A stretch of 64,000 nt of DNA, taken from Kosakonia sp. SMBL-WEM22 (GTDB lineage Bacteria > Pseudomonadota > Gammaproteobacteria > Enterobacterales > Enterobacteriaceae). Position numbers and translations under genes: made by a program. Shown piece after piece: positions 17,360-25,037 of the stretch (position 1 is its first letter; each line of letters starts with the position of its first letter). The stretch covers positions 2,294,001 to 2,358,000 of the forward strand of contig NZ_CP051488.1 of the NCBI RefSeq assembly GCF_014490785.1, given 5' to 3'. A model generated the notes under the pieces. It saw only the letters and a program-made list of their open reading frames with translations. It had not been told where the DNA came from and ran no database searches.

Positions 17360-17516
17360 GCGTGGTGATGAATCCCCCTACGCGGAGGGGCTACCAGCCA
17401 CATCTTTTGGGGTGAAAGCGAGTTGTGCGGGCTGGCGCGCACTCACCGGGAGGCACCCGGCATCACCGTAATATCCTTGGCCAGAGACGGGTTTTTTAGC
17501 CGGTCTCTGGCTTTTT
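17360..17516 (+). ncRNA. Structured RNA candidate, possibly C4-antisense-like
   Basis: About 155 nt with four hairpins in a row: CCCCT/AGGGG (about 17376-17391), CCAGCC/GGCTGG (17393 to 17434 region), CCGGG/CCCGG (about 17447-17461) and a strong terminator GCCAGAGAC/GTCTCTGGC (17480-17511) ending in TTTTT. The CACTCACCGGGAGGCACC wording reminds me of phage P1 C4-type antisense RNAs (IsrK group), but I cannot verify this. No ORF is present. A plausible promoter sits just upstream. Located in the accessory island between unrelated small genes. Confidence 0.5.
17480..17516 (+). terminator. Rho-independent terminator of the candidate RNA
   Basis: Nine-base perfect stem GCCAGAGAC / GTCTCTGGC followed by five T. 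Confidence 0.85.
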
Positions 17517-17707
17517 GATCCCTTTTTATAGCCATACAATTGCGAAAGTGTGGTCAACCTCACGTTTCCCACCGTAGCGTTCTCCCTCTCATTAAGCCAA
17601 ATTATAGGACCTAATTTTTAGCGCTTAACAATCTACGGCATGGCGCAGGCATGAAGTGCATGGCTGTGTTACTGTCGATGGCAATTTAAGCAACTGAGGT
17701 AACCGAC

Positions 17708-17926
17708 ATGAGCAAAAATGTAGTGGTAATTCGCGCCGGTGGTAAGGTTGAGCAGGTGTCCGTGGAAGATAACGCCAAATCGGTCACCTTTAAAAATGAG
17801 CAAAGCGCTTTTCTGGAAATCCCCATTGAGCCCTGGGAGCTGGACGGCGAGACCTACCTTGTCGCCCGTTTCTCCGATCTGGTCACCCAGCAGGAAACGG
17901 AGCAAGCTATTCGCAAGTTTCATTAA
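17708..17926 (+). CDS. Hypothetical 72-residue protein
   Basis: Begins MSKNVVVIRAGGKVEQVSV and ends EQAIRKFH; predicted as a small beta-rich protein with a C-terminal helix. TGAGGT precedes ATG 17708 at good spacing and a clear terminator follows. Family not recognised. It lies 50 bases before the GvpU-like gene, but the terminator between them argues for separate units. Confidence 0.68.
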   Translation: MSKNVVVIRAGGKVEQVSVEDNAKSVTFKNEQSAFLEIPIEPWELDGETYLVARFSDLVTQQETEQAIRKFH

Positions 17927-17932
17927 ACCCTA

Positions 17933-17954
17933 ACCGCCTGCGGGCGGTTTTTTT
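17933..17954 (+). terminator. Rho-independent terminator
   Basis: ACCGCC / GGCGGT stem with a TGCG loop and a run of seven T, just after the 17708-17926 gene. Confidence 0.88.
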
Positions 17955-17976
17955 CTGCCTGTATGTGGAGGTATCC

Positions 17977-18399
17977 ATGGAAACAGAACGTGAAGTAGTG
18001 GCTGCTACGCCGACCATCAATACTCAGGACAGCGCGCTGTCGCATCTCGTCTCCTGCGCAAACCTGGGGGCCGGCATGGTCGTCACGCTGGTGGTGGGGG
18101 GGCAGGTAGTGGCTGGTGAACTGGTCTCAGGCGAAGAGTATGCGTTGTCGACAGCGCAGGCGATTCGTTCTGTTGCCGGTGATGAGAATATTAAAAATCC
18201 TATCGCCACTTTTTTTGATCAACTGGCAGAAGATTACCGCATAGACGATCAACATGAGATTCCGCTCAATTACCTGCATATTAAAGATCCTTCCTGGATG
18301 ACAGGTAATGGCGGCTGGACGAGCGTGAAGGGTACAATATTACGCGTGCATATTGCGAAGGTCAGTGGGTTTACATTGGGCAAAGCGAAAAACGCATAA
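17977..18399 (+). CDS. GvpU-like gas-vesicle accessory family protein (orphan)
   Basis: 140 residues from ATG 17977 (TGGAGG six bases upstream). The pattern VVTLVVGGQVVAGELVSGEEY near residues 36-56, then LNYLHIKDP and a C-terminal ILRVHIAKVSGFTLGKAK, is that of GvpU-family proteins (strand, G-x-isG-LVS-x-x-EY, YiHL, GF-LG). No other gas-vesicle gene occurs in the window and I would not expect gas vesicles from this genus context, so the protein probably does something else. Followed at once by a terminator. Confidence 0.6.
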   Translation: METEREVVAATPTINTQDSALSHLVSCANLGAGMVVTLVVGGQVVAGELVSGEEYALSTAQAIRSVAGDENIKNPIATFFDQLAEDYRIDDQHEIPLNYLHIKDPSWMTGNGGWTSVKGTILRVHIAKVSGFTLGKAKNA

Positions 18400-18411
18400 A
18401 TCCAAAAAAAC

Positions 18412-18438
18412 GGGGCCATAAAAAAGCCCCATTTTTTT
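18412..18438 (+). terminator. Terminator of the GvpU-like gene
   Basis: GGGGC / GCCCC stem followed by seven T. The stop codon of the convergent zinc-ribbon gene lies inside its T-run. Confidence 0.8.
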
Positions 18439-18616
18439 ATAAAACGTTTTTCGGCCAGCGTCGTCTTCTGAGTGCGGGAATACAGGTTAACGCAGTAAGT
18501 CGCGCGCCACACACTGAGCAAATCGCTCCGTGCGAAGGAAGTTTATCTGAACAATAGGTAGTAAAAGTAAACTTGTGGCTGCTGCAAACCGGGCACGTAA
18601 ATTTGAGATTGGGGAT
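18437..18616 (-). CDS. YmcF/YnfQ-like zinc-ribbon micro-protein, probable ATC start
   Basis: On the minus strand a 59-codon frame reads NLKFTCPVCSSHKF ... HGAICSVCGARLT: two CxxC knuckles 24 residues apart, the signature of a zinc ribbon. Spacing and words resemble the E. coli cold-shock micro-proteins YmcF/YnfQ (FRCPCC ... GAKCIFC). The frame has no ATG, GTG or TTG in its open region (upstream TAG near 18650). The best initiator is ATC at 18616, four bases after GGAGG, giving I/M-P-N-L-K-F-T-C in register with YmcF, for which non-AUG initiation has been reported as far as I recall. Ends inside the gvpU terminator. Confidence 0.6.
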   Translation of the reverse strand: MPNLKFTCPVCSSHKFTFTTYCSDKLPSHGAICSVCGARLTALTCIPALRRRRWPKNVL

Positions 18617-18766
18617 AACCCCTCCGGTCTGTTGAAGTGAGAAACCACACTAACACGACCATCGCAATAAAAGGGATATATTCTCTTTATTTTCAAAGAA
18701 AAACGTCAATGTATGTCAGGCAATCGTTTCGATGGCTTCGCTTGTTGCCGGCTTCGAGAGTGGCAT

Positions 18767-18801
18767 TGTTTAGGTTCTGTTGAGGTTGTGACTGATAAAG
18801 T
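18767..18801 (+). promoter_or_regulatory. PhoP box and -10 of mgrR
   Basis: TGTTTA (18767-18772), five bases, TGTTGA (18778-18783) is a PhoP direct repeat with one mismatch in the second half. A -10-like TAAAGT lies 12 bases downstream (18796-18801), the spacing typical of PhoP-activated promoters. Confidence 0.7.
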
Positions 18802-18807
18802 GACACC

Positions 18808-18899
18808 AGCCCGTTAACATTGAAAATGAGTTAGCGTGTAACAATAAGCACAAATCTATCCATGCAAGCATTGACCGCCATAACCGGCGGTTTTTTTTT
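18808..18899 (+). ncRNA. mgrR: MgrR small RNA
   Basis: About 92 nt from the predicted start to the end of a terminator. In E. coli MgrR is a 98-nt Hfq-binding, PhoP-activated sRNA that represses eptB and soxS, and is encoded next to mgtS. Here the RNA follows a PhoP-type promoter, faces mgtS convergently, has an A/U-rich middle for pairing and ends with ACCGCC/GGCGGT plus nine T. The assignment rests on promoter, length and neighbour rather than base-by-base comparison. Confidence 0.72.
18874..18899 (+). terminator. Terminator of mgrR
   Basis: ACCGCC / GGCGGT stem with a six-base loop and a nine-T tail, as expected for an Hfq-binding sRNA. Confidence 0.85.
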
Positions 18900-18917
18900 G
18901 CGCCAGATAAAGCAAAA

Positions 18918-18948
18918 ACGGCTTCTTACACATAATGTAAGAAGCCGT
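18918..18948 (-). terminator. Terminator of mgtS
   Basis: Perfect 13-bp inverted repeat (ACGGCTTCTTACA / TGTAAGAAGCCGT) with a five-base loop. On the minus strand it is followed by TTTTTGC, so it ends the mgtS transcript 25 bases after the stop codon. Confidence 0.85.
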
Positions 18949-18973
18949 CGCGGTGGGGGATTATCGTCGTTCA

Positions 18974-19066
18974 TCAATCGTCCCATTTATGGCTAAAATA
19001 AGCGGCTAAAAAACCTGAAAACAAAATAATGCCCAGAACCGCCATAAAAACATGCATATTTCCCAT
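18974..19066 (-). CDS. mgtS: MgtS, PhoP-regulated membrane micro-protein
   Basis: A 30-residue protein: MGNMHVFMAVLG, then a hydrophobic IILFSGFLAAYF segment, ending SHKWDD. It is nearly identical to E. coli MgtS (31 residues), which sits in the inner membrane and protects the Mg2+ importer MgtA from FtsH degradation and also modulates PitA. GGAGAGG precedes the ATG at 19066. A -10-like TATTAT lies on the minus strand at 19136-19131 with a weak PhoP-type half-site (GTTGA) 12 bases further upstream. Confidence 0.95.
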   Translation of the reverse strand: MGNMHVFMAVLGIILFSGFLAAYFSHKWDD

Positions 19067-19172
19067 TTTTACCTCTCCATTTATTTCACTGATTTGCCTC
19101 ACTTGAAAATTTTATTGCAGCAATGGAGGGATAATAGCCTGCTAAATATCAACGAACGCTTAATAATGTGAA

Positions 19173-20156
19173 TTAATTTACCGCTTCGGTAAATTTTTTC
19201 CGATAAGCCGCGGGCGACAGAGCATGCTGCTGTTGAAAATGGTGACGCAACGAAGCGGCGTTCGCGAACCCGCTATGGCGGGCGATAAGCTCAATGCTCA
19301 TTCGCGTTTGCGTCAGCAGCGACTGTGCGCGCAGCAACCGCTCCTGCAGGATCCAGCGTGCGGGGGTCGTGCCGGTGGCTTCCTGAAAGCGGCGAAGAAA
19401 AGTGCGCTCGCTCATGCCGGTGCGCTGCGCCAGTGCGGCGACCGTATGATTGCCCGCCAGGTGCTGATGCAGATAATCAAACAGCAGGCCGAGCTGTCGG
19501 CTTTCACGCGTACGCGCCACCGGACGAGACAGGTGCTGCGTCTGCGTGCCATCGCGGTGGGGTTGCACCACCAGCCGTCTGGCGACGTTGTTAGCCGCTT
19601 CAATACCAAAATCCTCGCGCACTATGTGCAGGCAGAGATCGATGCCTGCCGCGCTGCCCGCCGAGGTCATCACGTTCCCCTCGTCATAATAGAGGGCGTC
19701 GTCCAGCACAACGATGGCCGGATAGTGCTCACGTAGCTGGTCGGTATAGCGCCAGTGCGTAGTGGCTTTACGCCCGTTGAGTAATCCCGCAGCCGCCAGC
19801 ACAAACACCCCGGAACAGATCGAGATCACCCGACAGCCGCGCTGCCAGGCCTTCTGTAACGCCTGGCATAAGGCGGCTGGCACCTGCTGATCGGCACCAC
19901 GCCAGCCGGGAATAACCACCGTGTCCGCCTCATTAAGCAGCTCAAGACCGCCTTCCGCCATAATGCGTATACCGCCGGTGGCGCGCAATTCGCCTGCGTC
20001 AACGGCGGCAACGGCAAAGTTATACCAGCTATCGCCCATCTCCGGGCGCGGCAGACCGAAAACTTCTACGGCGACGCCAAATTCAAAGGTACAGAGCCCG
20101 TCATAGGCGAGGGCGACTACGCGATGGCGGGAAGCAGGGTGTCGTAAAGTTGTCAT
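19173..20156 (-). CDS. ftrA: FtrA-type regulator (DJ-1/PfpI domain plus AraC helix-turn-helix)
   Basis: 327 residues from ATG 20156. The N-terminal ~190 residues form a DJ-1/PfpI-like domain with the nucleophile-elbow sequence ISICSGVFVLAAAG near residue 114. The C-terminal ~100 residues hold two helix-turn-helix motifs of AraC type (VAALAQRTGMSERTFLRRF and IELIARHSGFANAASLRHHF). This matches the GlxA/FtrA group. It is divergent from a rhodanese-like gene 88 bases away, a pairing common for FtrA regulators, so that gene is its likely target. Confidence 0.82.
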   Translation of the reverse strand: MTTLRHPASRHRVVALAYDGLCTFEFGVAVEVFGLPRPEMGDSWYNFAVAAVDAGELRATGGIRIMAEGGLELLNEADTVVIPGWRGADQQVPAALCQALQKAWQRGCRVISICSGVFVLAAAGLLNGRKATTHWRYTDQLREHYPAIVVLDDALYYDEGNVMTSAGSAAGIDLCLHIVREDFGIEAANNVARRLVVQPHRDGTQTQHLSRPVARTRESRQLGLLFDYLHQHLAGNHTVAALAQRTGMSERTFLRRFQEATGTTPARWILQERLLRAQSLLTQTRMSIELIARHSGFANAASLRHHFQQQHALSPAAYRKKFTEAVN

Positions 20157-20244
20157 TATCCTGGTGTTATCTGGCAGAGAAGGGCGCATTCAGGGCGCGC
20201 TGTTTTGGTTAGATTAGTGTTAACACAACCACGGAGAAAAGACG

Positions 20245-20655
20245 ATGAGCTATGTAACTGATATTCCCGCCGCCTCCCCGGAAGAAGCAGCAAGCCACTT
20301 TCTGCACCGTTTAAGTGTCGAGACGGATTGTGCAGATGTACACCACGCCCTGACCCATAACGAAAAAGATTTTGTTCTACTGCACGTGGTCGGCAGCCCG
20401 GATGCGTTCGCGCGCCGTCATCTACCGGGCGCGATTCATCTGCCTCACAGCACTATAACCGCTGAACGCATGACCGAATGGCCTGCCGGCACCTTATTTG
20501 TGGTCTACTGCGCTGGTCCGCACTGCAACGGGGCTGATTTCGCCGCACTGAAGCTTGCGCGCCTCGGGCTGGCGGTCAAGATTATGATTGGCGGCATTAC
20601 CGGTTGGCAAGATGAGGGGTTCAGCTTCGCCAGCGGGATAGGGCATGCTGCATAA
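20245..20655 (+). CDS. Rhodanese-like sulfurtransferase domain protein
   Basis: A 136-residue single rhodanese domain. The active loop VVYCAGPHCNGAD (Cys near residue 93) and the late GGITGWQDEGF segment are conserved; the usual early D-x-R is replaced by LLHVVG, followed by RHLPGAIHLP. Predicted to move sulfane sulfur between thiols in the cytoplasm. ATG 20245 follows GGAGAA. Divergent from ftrA, upstream of a MetE-like gene. Confidence 0.85.
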   Translation: MSYVTDIPAASPEEAASHFLHRLSVETDCADVHHALTHNEKDFVLLHVVGSPDAFARRHLPGAIHLPHSTITAERMTEWPAGTLFVVYCAGPHCNGADFAALKLARLGLAVKIMIGGITGWQDEGFSFASGIGHAA

Positions 20656-20842
20656 CCTGGGATTTTTTCACTTTTCTGCACTGAACATGAATCTTTTTCA
20701 TGGGACGTGAAATTTTCTCGTTTGCCGCCGCTGGCCCGGTGTGACATTTTGTTTGGACATTTAGCCATCCAGAAGTCTAAATATTCAAATGATGAATTAT
20801 CACGCCGGGCAACCATCTGCTACGGCGCATAAGGAGAGAATT

Positions 20843-21946
20843 ATGCAGCGACATCAGGCCCCGTTCCGCGCAGACGTAGTCGGCAGCTTTTTACGTCCCG
20901 ACGCCATTAAACAGGCGCGCCAGCAGTTTGCGCAGGGTGAAATCAGCGCCGATCGACTGCGTGATATTGAGAATGAAGAGATTCGTCATGTCGTAGAGCA
21001 GCAGTGCGCCTGTGGTCTGCATGTGGTAACCGATGGCGAGTTTCGTCGCGCCTGGTGGCATTTTGATTTCTTTGCCGGGCTGGAGGGCGTCGAGCTTTTC
21101 GAAGCCGAGCAGGGGATCCAGTTCAACGGCGTACAGACTAAAGCGCACGGCGTACGCGTGACGGGTAAAGTGAGCTTCAAAGACCACCCGATGCTGGAAG
21201 ATTTTCGCTATCTGAAGAGCATCAGCGGCGATGCGCAGCCGAAAATGACTATTCCCAGCCCGAGCGTGCTCCACTTCCGCGGCGGCCGTAAAGTGATCGA
21301 TGCCACCGTCTACCCCGAGCTGGATGCCTATTTTGACGATCTCGCCACCACCTGGCGCGATGCCATCCGCGCCTTTTATGAGGCGGGTTGCCGTTACCTG
21401 CAACTGGACGATACCGTCTGGGCCTATCTCTGCTCTGACGAGCAGCGCAAGCAGATTGTGGCGCGCGGTGACGATCCGGAAGAGCTGGCGCGTATTTACG
21501 CTCGGGTACTGAACAAGGCGCTGGAGGGCAAACCGGAAGACTTAACCATTGGTTTGCATGTCTGTCGCGGCAATTTCCGCTCGACCTGGATCTCCGAAGG
21601 GGGTTACGAGCCGGTAGCAGAGGTGCTGTTCGGCGGCGTCAATGTTGATGCCTTCTTCCTTGAGTATGACAATGACCGCTCCGGTGACTTTGCGCCGCTG
21701 CGCTTTGTGCGCCCGGGCAAACAGCAAGTGGTGCTGGGCCTGATCACCACTAAAAATGGCGAGCTGGAAAATCCGGAAGGGATAAAAGCGCGTCTTGAGG
21801 AAGCGGCGAAGTATGTCGATATCAGCCAGATCTGCCTCAGCCCGCAGTGCGGTTTTGCCTCAACGGAAGAGGGCAACTCCCTGACGCCGGAGCAGCAGTG
21901 GGAAAAAGTGCGGTTGGTAACCCGTATCGCTGAGCAGGTGTGGTAA
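20843..21946 (+). CDS. MetE-like cobalamin-independent methyltransferase (YxjG/YxjH type)
   Basis: 367 residues, the size of stand-alone MetE C-terminal-domain proteins rather than the 750-residue MetE. VGSFLRP near residue 11, DGEFRR near 63, IPSPS, LQLDD and HVCRGN near 240 (His and Cys zinc ligands) and the late LSPQCGFAS (Cys ligand) are all present. Such enzymes transfer methyl groups to thiols, but the donor is uncertain. AAGGAG precedes ATG 20843. May share a sulfur role with the rhodanese 187 bases upstream. Confidence 0.85.
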   Translation: MQRHQAPFRADVVGSFLRPDAIKQARQQFAQGEISADRLRDIENEEIRHVVEQQCACGLHVVTDGEFRRAWWHFDFFAGLEGVELFEAEQGIQFNGVQTKAHGVRVTGKVSFKDHPMLEDFRYLKSISGDAQPKMTIPSPSVLHFRGGRKVIDATVYPELDAYFDDLATTWRDAIRAFYEAGCRYLQLDDTVWAYLCSDEQRKQIVARGDDPEELARIYARVLNKALEGKPEDLTIGLHVCRGNFRSTWISEGGYEPVAEVLFGGVNVDAFFLEYDNDRSGDFAPLRFVRPGKQQVVLGLITTKNGELENPEGIKARLEEAAKYVDISQICLSPQCGFASTEEGNSLTPEQQWEKVRLVTRIAEQVW

Positions 21947-21950
21947 CAGA

Positions 21951-22013
21951 CGCCATCCGGCTTTGTTTTCGCGGCACAATTGCCGGATGGCGGCTACGCC
22001 TTATCCGGCCTAC
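21951..22013. repeat. REP pair upstream of the 287-bp element
   Basis: CGCCATCCGG...GCCGGATGGCGGCTACGCCTTATCCGGCCTAC: two REP (palindromic unit) copies in inverted orientation after the MetE-like gene. Confidence 0.85.
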
Positions 22014-22070
22014 AAAAACGTGCCTACAGCGATACCAATATTTTTTTCTTCAGGTCTTGCAGCGATGGGG

Positions 22071-22357
22071 TTGTGTCCCCGCTGAAATCGGCGAACCGAA
22101 GCGGGAATGACAAGGTCTGGACGCCATGGATGGCGGACAGAGGCGAACCGAGACAGGGACTCGTTCCAGAATGGAACGAGTAAGTCGAGTCGAGCCGGCC
22201 GCCGTCAGGCACGCGGGAGGTGAGCGCAGTGCGCAGCACCGATTTCCTTGCGGGGCCGCGGGGATCGATAAGGGGAGCGCGGCCGCTTCCCTTATCCCGT
22301 TCACCGCAGAAGCGGTTAATGACACTCCCCAGCGCCTGGTGAACGGAATCATTCCAC
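22071..22357. repeat. REP-flanked 287-bp repeat, copy 1
   Basis: Begins TTGTGTCCCCGCTG and ends GGAATCATTCCAC. Over 85% identical by eye to 28111-28396. Contains many internal palindromes (for example CCCGCT...AGCGGG and AAGGGGAGCGCGGCCGCTTCCCTT) and a 10-bp hairpin ACTCGTTCCA/TGGAACGAGT specific to this copy. REPs lie on both sides. It fills the gap between convergent genes. No coding function is supported. Confidence 0.85.
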
Positions 22358-22370
22358 AAATGCCAACCCC

Positions 22371-22440
22371 ATTGCCGGATGGCGCTGGCGCTTATCCGGC
22401 CTACGCCGTTTCAGCAGCTTCGTTACCGTAGGCCGAATAA
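22371..22440. repeat. REP units downstream of the 287-bp element
   Basis: GCCGGATGGCGCTGGCGCTTATCCGGCC followed by a facing GTAGGCCGAATAAGACGC half, next to the end of ydeE. Confidence 0.8.
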
Positions 22441-22474
22441 GACGCAGTTGTGATCCGAAATGACGAGCATCTAC

Positions 22475-23662
22475 TTATTGCGTCTGCAATACGCCCCATG
22501 GCCGGACGCGCATCCCTTTGAGCATCATCAGCCAGGCGATGACTATGGTGACCATCAGGATGACAAACAGCGACCAGGAGGGCAGCGTGGTCAGGATCAC
22601 GCCGGTTAACAGCGGGTTCATCGCCGCGCCCAGCCAGCCGAGCGCCTGCGCCGAGAAGTAGGTCGCTTTCATGCCCGGCGGCGCAATGTTATCAATCAAC
22701 AGGTACTCGCCCGGCGCATAGATCACTTCGCCGAGGGTAAACACCGCGGCGGAGAGTCCCCACAGCCATAAATTGTCGCCAGAAATCATAAAGCCCGCGA
22801 GGCCGATAACAAAACTGAGGGTGCCAATCCCCATCAACGGTCGCAGGTTGCCCGGCGTGAGTTTTCGCCCCACGGCATACTGCAAGCTGACCACTATCGC
22901 CGCATTCACCGGCAGCACCACCGCCACCACGCGCTCGGCGAACTCACTGCTGGCGACCACCATCACATACTGCGACAGGCAGGAGGCAAAAGAGCCGGCA
23001 ACGAACGAGGCGAGAAAGTTGGAGAGGGTAAACCAGCCCAGCGCTTTATCCCTCAGCAGCACCGACGGAGACCAGGCCGCAGCGGGATCGTGACCTTCTC
23101 CGACGGCAATGCGCTGAACATAGAGCTGAATAAAGACCAGCGGAAAGGCGGCGCAGAAGACCGCCAGCCAGAAGGGCAGATTAATGCTCTGCATCACCAA
23201 CAGCGTGCCGAGCGGCGGCCCAACAGTCCAGCCAATATTAAGGAAGGTGTAGTTGAGCGAGAAAATTTTCGCTTTCGTTGCAGGTAGCAGCGTATCGGCG
23301 AAATAGGCCTTTAATACCGTTGAAAAGACCGAATAGGCGCAGTTAATCAGAGAGAAAAAGAGCACTACCAAACCCGCATGATGGGAGAGCGGAATGGCGG
23401 CAAATCCGCCGATAAAGGCAACAATAGCCAGCAACATGTAGCGTTTTTTATCGAACTTATCCGCCAGCATGCCAAAGCCAAGGCTGAAGAGCACCCCCAC
23501 GGTCAGAGCAATAGTCATTGCATAACCGACCTGATCCACCGCCATACCGTACTGGCGATTGAGGTAGATCGTCATAAAAGGCAGCGTAGCGCCGCGACCA
23601 ATCGTTAATAAAAGTGACGAAATCAGGAGTGCGGCGGTGGAGCGTGTTTGTGTCGAGGTCAT
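22475..23662 (-). CDS. ydeE: MFS transporter YdeE
   Basis: 395 residues, 12 membrane segments. The DHA1 signatures LTIGRGATLPFMTIYLNR at the N-terminus and GMLADKFDKKRYML between segments 2 and 3 match E. coli YdeE, a dipeptide/arabinose efflux carrier of the drug-resistance family. I choose ATG 23662 (an in-frame ATG at 23677 has no ribosome site). Divergent from eamA. Confidence 0.93.
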   Translation of the reverse strand: MTSTQTRSTAALLISSLLLTIGRGATLPFMTIYLNRQYGMAVDQVGYAMTIALTVGVLFSLGFGMLADKFDKKRYMLLAIVAFIGGFAAIPLSHHAGLVVLFFSLINCAYSVFSTVLKAYFADTLLPATKAKIFSLNYTFLNIGWTVGPPLGTLLVMQSINLPFWLAVFCAAFPLVFIQLYVQRIAVGEGHDPAAAWSPSVLLRDKALGWFTLSNFLASFVAGSFASCLSQYVMVVASSEFAERVVAVVLPVNAAIVVSLQYAVGRKLTPGNLRPLMGIGTLSFVIGLAGFMISGDNLWLWGLSAAVFTLGEVIYAPGEYLLIDNIAPPGMKATYFSAQALGWLGAAMNPLLTGVILTTLPSWSLFVILMVTIVIAWLMMLKGMRVRPWGVLQTQ

Positions 23663-23851
23663 TTTCTTACCCGGCATGATTATTTTCGTTTTTGTGATGC
23701 CAACAGCAATAACACGCCGAAACTGCGGCGCACAACCGCCAATTTGTCTGTAGGTGCCAAAAACGACCTACCGAATTTAATGATCTATTACTGGACTATT
23801 TTTTCAGTTAACGTAAATTTTTAACAAATTTGTAAACAAAAAGGGGCGCAA

Positions 23852-24748
23852 ATGGCGCGTAAGGATGTGCTACTGGCGATGCTGGTAGTCGTGGCCTGGG
23901 GACTCAATTTTGTAGTGATCAAAGTGGGCCTGCACGCCATGCCGCCGCTGATGCTCGCGGGGTTACGCTTTCTGCTGGTCGCTTTCCCGGCGCTGCTGTT
24001 TGTCGCCCGACCAAAAGTGCCGATGCGCCTGCTGCTCGGCTATGGCCTGACCATCAGCTTCGGGCAATTTGCGTTTCTCTTCTGCGCTATCAAGTTCGGT
24101 ATGCCCGCAGGATTAGCCTCGCTGGTGCTGCAAGCACAGGCCTTCTTCACCATCATTCTTGGGGCGGGGATCTTTGGCGAGCGGTTGCAAGTCAAACAGC
24201 TGATCGGCATTGCGCTGGCGGTGGTCGGCGTGCTGGTGCTGATTGAAGCAAGTCTCACCGGGCAACATATTCCGCTGCTCGGTTTCATGCTCACGCTGGC
24301 GGGGGCCTTTAGCTGGGCCTGCGGCAATATCTTCAATAAAAAAATCATGCAGCACAGCTCGCGCCCGGCGGTGATGTCGCTGGTAGTGTGGAGCGCGCTG
24401 ATTCCGATTGTGCCGTTTATGGTCTGTTCGCTGATCTTTGACGGCCCGGCACTGATGCTGAAAAGCGTCGTGACGATCGACATCACAACGCTGCTGTCGC
24501 TGGTCTATCTGGCGTTTATCGCCACCATTCTCGGTTATGGAATTTGGGGTACGCTGCTGGGGCGGTATGAAACCTGGCGCGTCGCGCCGTTATCCCTGCT
24601 GGTGCCGGTAGTCGGCATGGCGAGTGCTGCGCTACTGCTGGATGAGAAATTATCTGTGATGCAGCTGGCCGGGGCCGTGCTGGTGATGGCAGGGCTCTAT
24701 ATTAATGTGTTTGGTTTTCGTCTGCGCCGGGCGGCACAGGCAAACTGA
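23852..24748 (+). CDS. eamA: O-acetylserine/cysteine exporter EamA
   Basis: 298 residues with ten membrane segments in two EamA repeats (WGLNFVVIKVGL at the start of repeat 1, FSWACGNIFNKK at repeat 2). Nearly collinear with E. coli EamA (YdeD), which exports metabolites of the cysteine pathway. AAGGGG precedes ATG 23852. Confidence 0.95.
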   Translation: MARKDVLLAMLVVVAWGLNFVVIKVGLHAMPPLMLAGLRFLLVAFPALLFVARPKVPMRLLLGYGLTISFGQFAFLFCAIKFGMPAGLASLVLQAQAFFTIILGAGIFGERLQVKQLIGIALAVVGVLVLIEASLTGQHIPLLGFMLTLAGAFSWACGNIFNKKIMQHSSRPAVMSLVVWSALIPIVPFMVCSLIFDGPALMLKSVVTIDITTLLSLVYLAFIATILGYGIWGTLLGRYETWRVAPLSLLVPVVGMASAALLLDEKLSVMQLAGAVLVMAGLYINVFGFRLRRAAQAN

Positions 24749-24759
24749 AGATAAAAAAA

Positions 24760-24778
24760 GCCCCGCACGGAGCGGGGC
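24760..24778 (-). terminator. Terminator of marRAB
   Basis: GCCCCGC / GCGGGGC stem with a five-base loop; the T-run is on the minus strand (from AAAAAAA at 24753-24759), so it mainly ends marRAB, though it also lies after convergent eamA. Confidence 0.85.
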
Positions 24779-24784
24779 AAGCGG

Positions 24785-25000
24785 TTAGCTGCGTTGATGG
24801 TAATACGCTACGCCTAACTCGTCAGATTTGTCGCTTCCCGCCCCCATATGGTTGAAGTCATACGGCGATGTTTGTTGGGCGGCGGGTATGACCATCGCAT
24901 CGCGAGCGTTTTGCCCGGCGCGGTGATCAAACTGCTCCGCATAACTCTGGCCACTCAGCAGCACCATTAATGCCGCTGCGGCACAGGTAATACGTTTCAT
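24785..25000 (-). CDS. marB: MarB
   Basis: A 71-residue exported protein with a signal peptide ending SYA-EQF. The C-terminal NHMGAGSDKSDELGVAYYHQ matches E. coli MarB. In E. coli it sits in the periplasm and lowers marRA expression indirectly. Last gene of marRAB. Confidence 0.93.
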   Translation of the reverse strand: MKRITCAAAALMVLLSGQSYAEQFDHRAGQNARDAMVIPAAQQTSPYDFNHMGAGSDKSDELGVAYYHQRS

Positions 25001-25037
25001 ACTTTCCTCGATACGTCTTTAATTACAGGCGATTAGT

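Noticed and set aside
22024..22431. Open frames of 67-111 codons inside the repeat element (also 27987-28536)
   Set aside because: Compositionally odd peptides in several overlapping frames, no ribosome sites, and the variable stretch is not codon-based.
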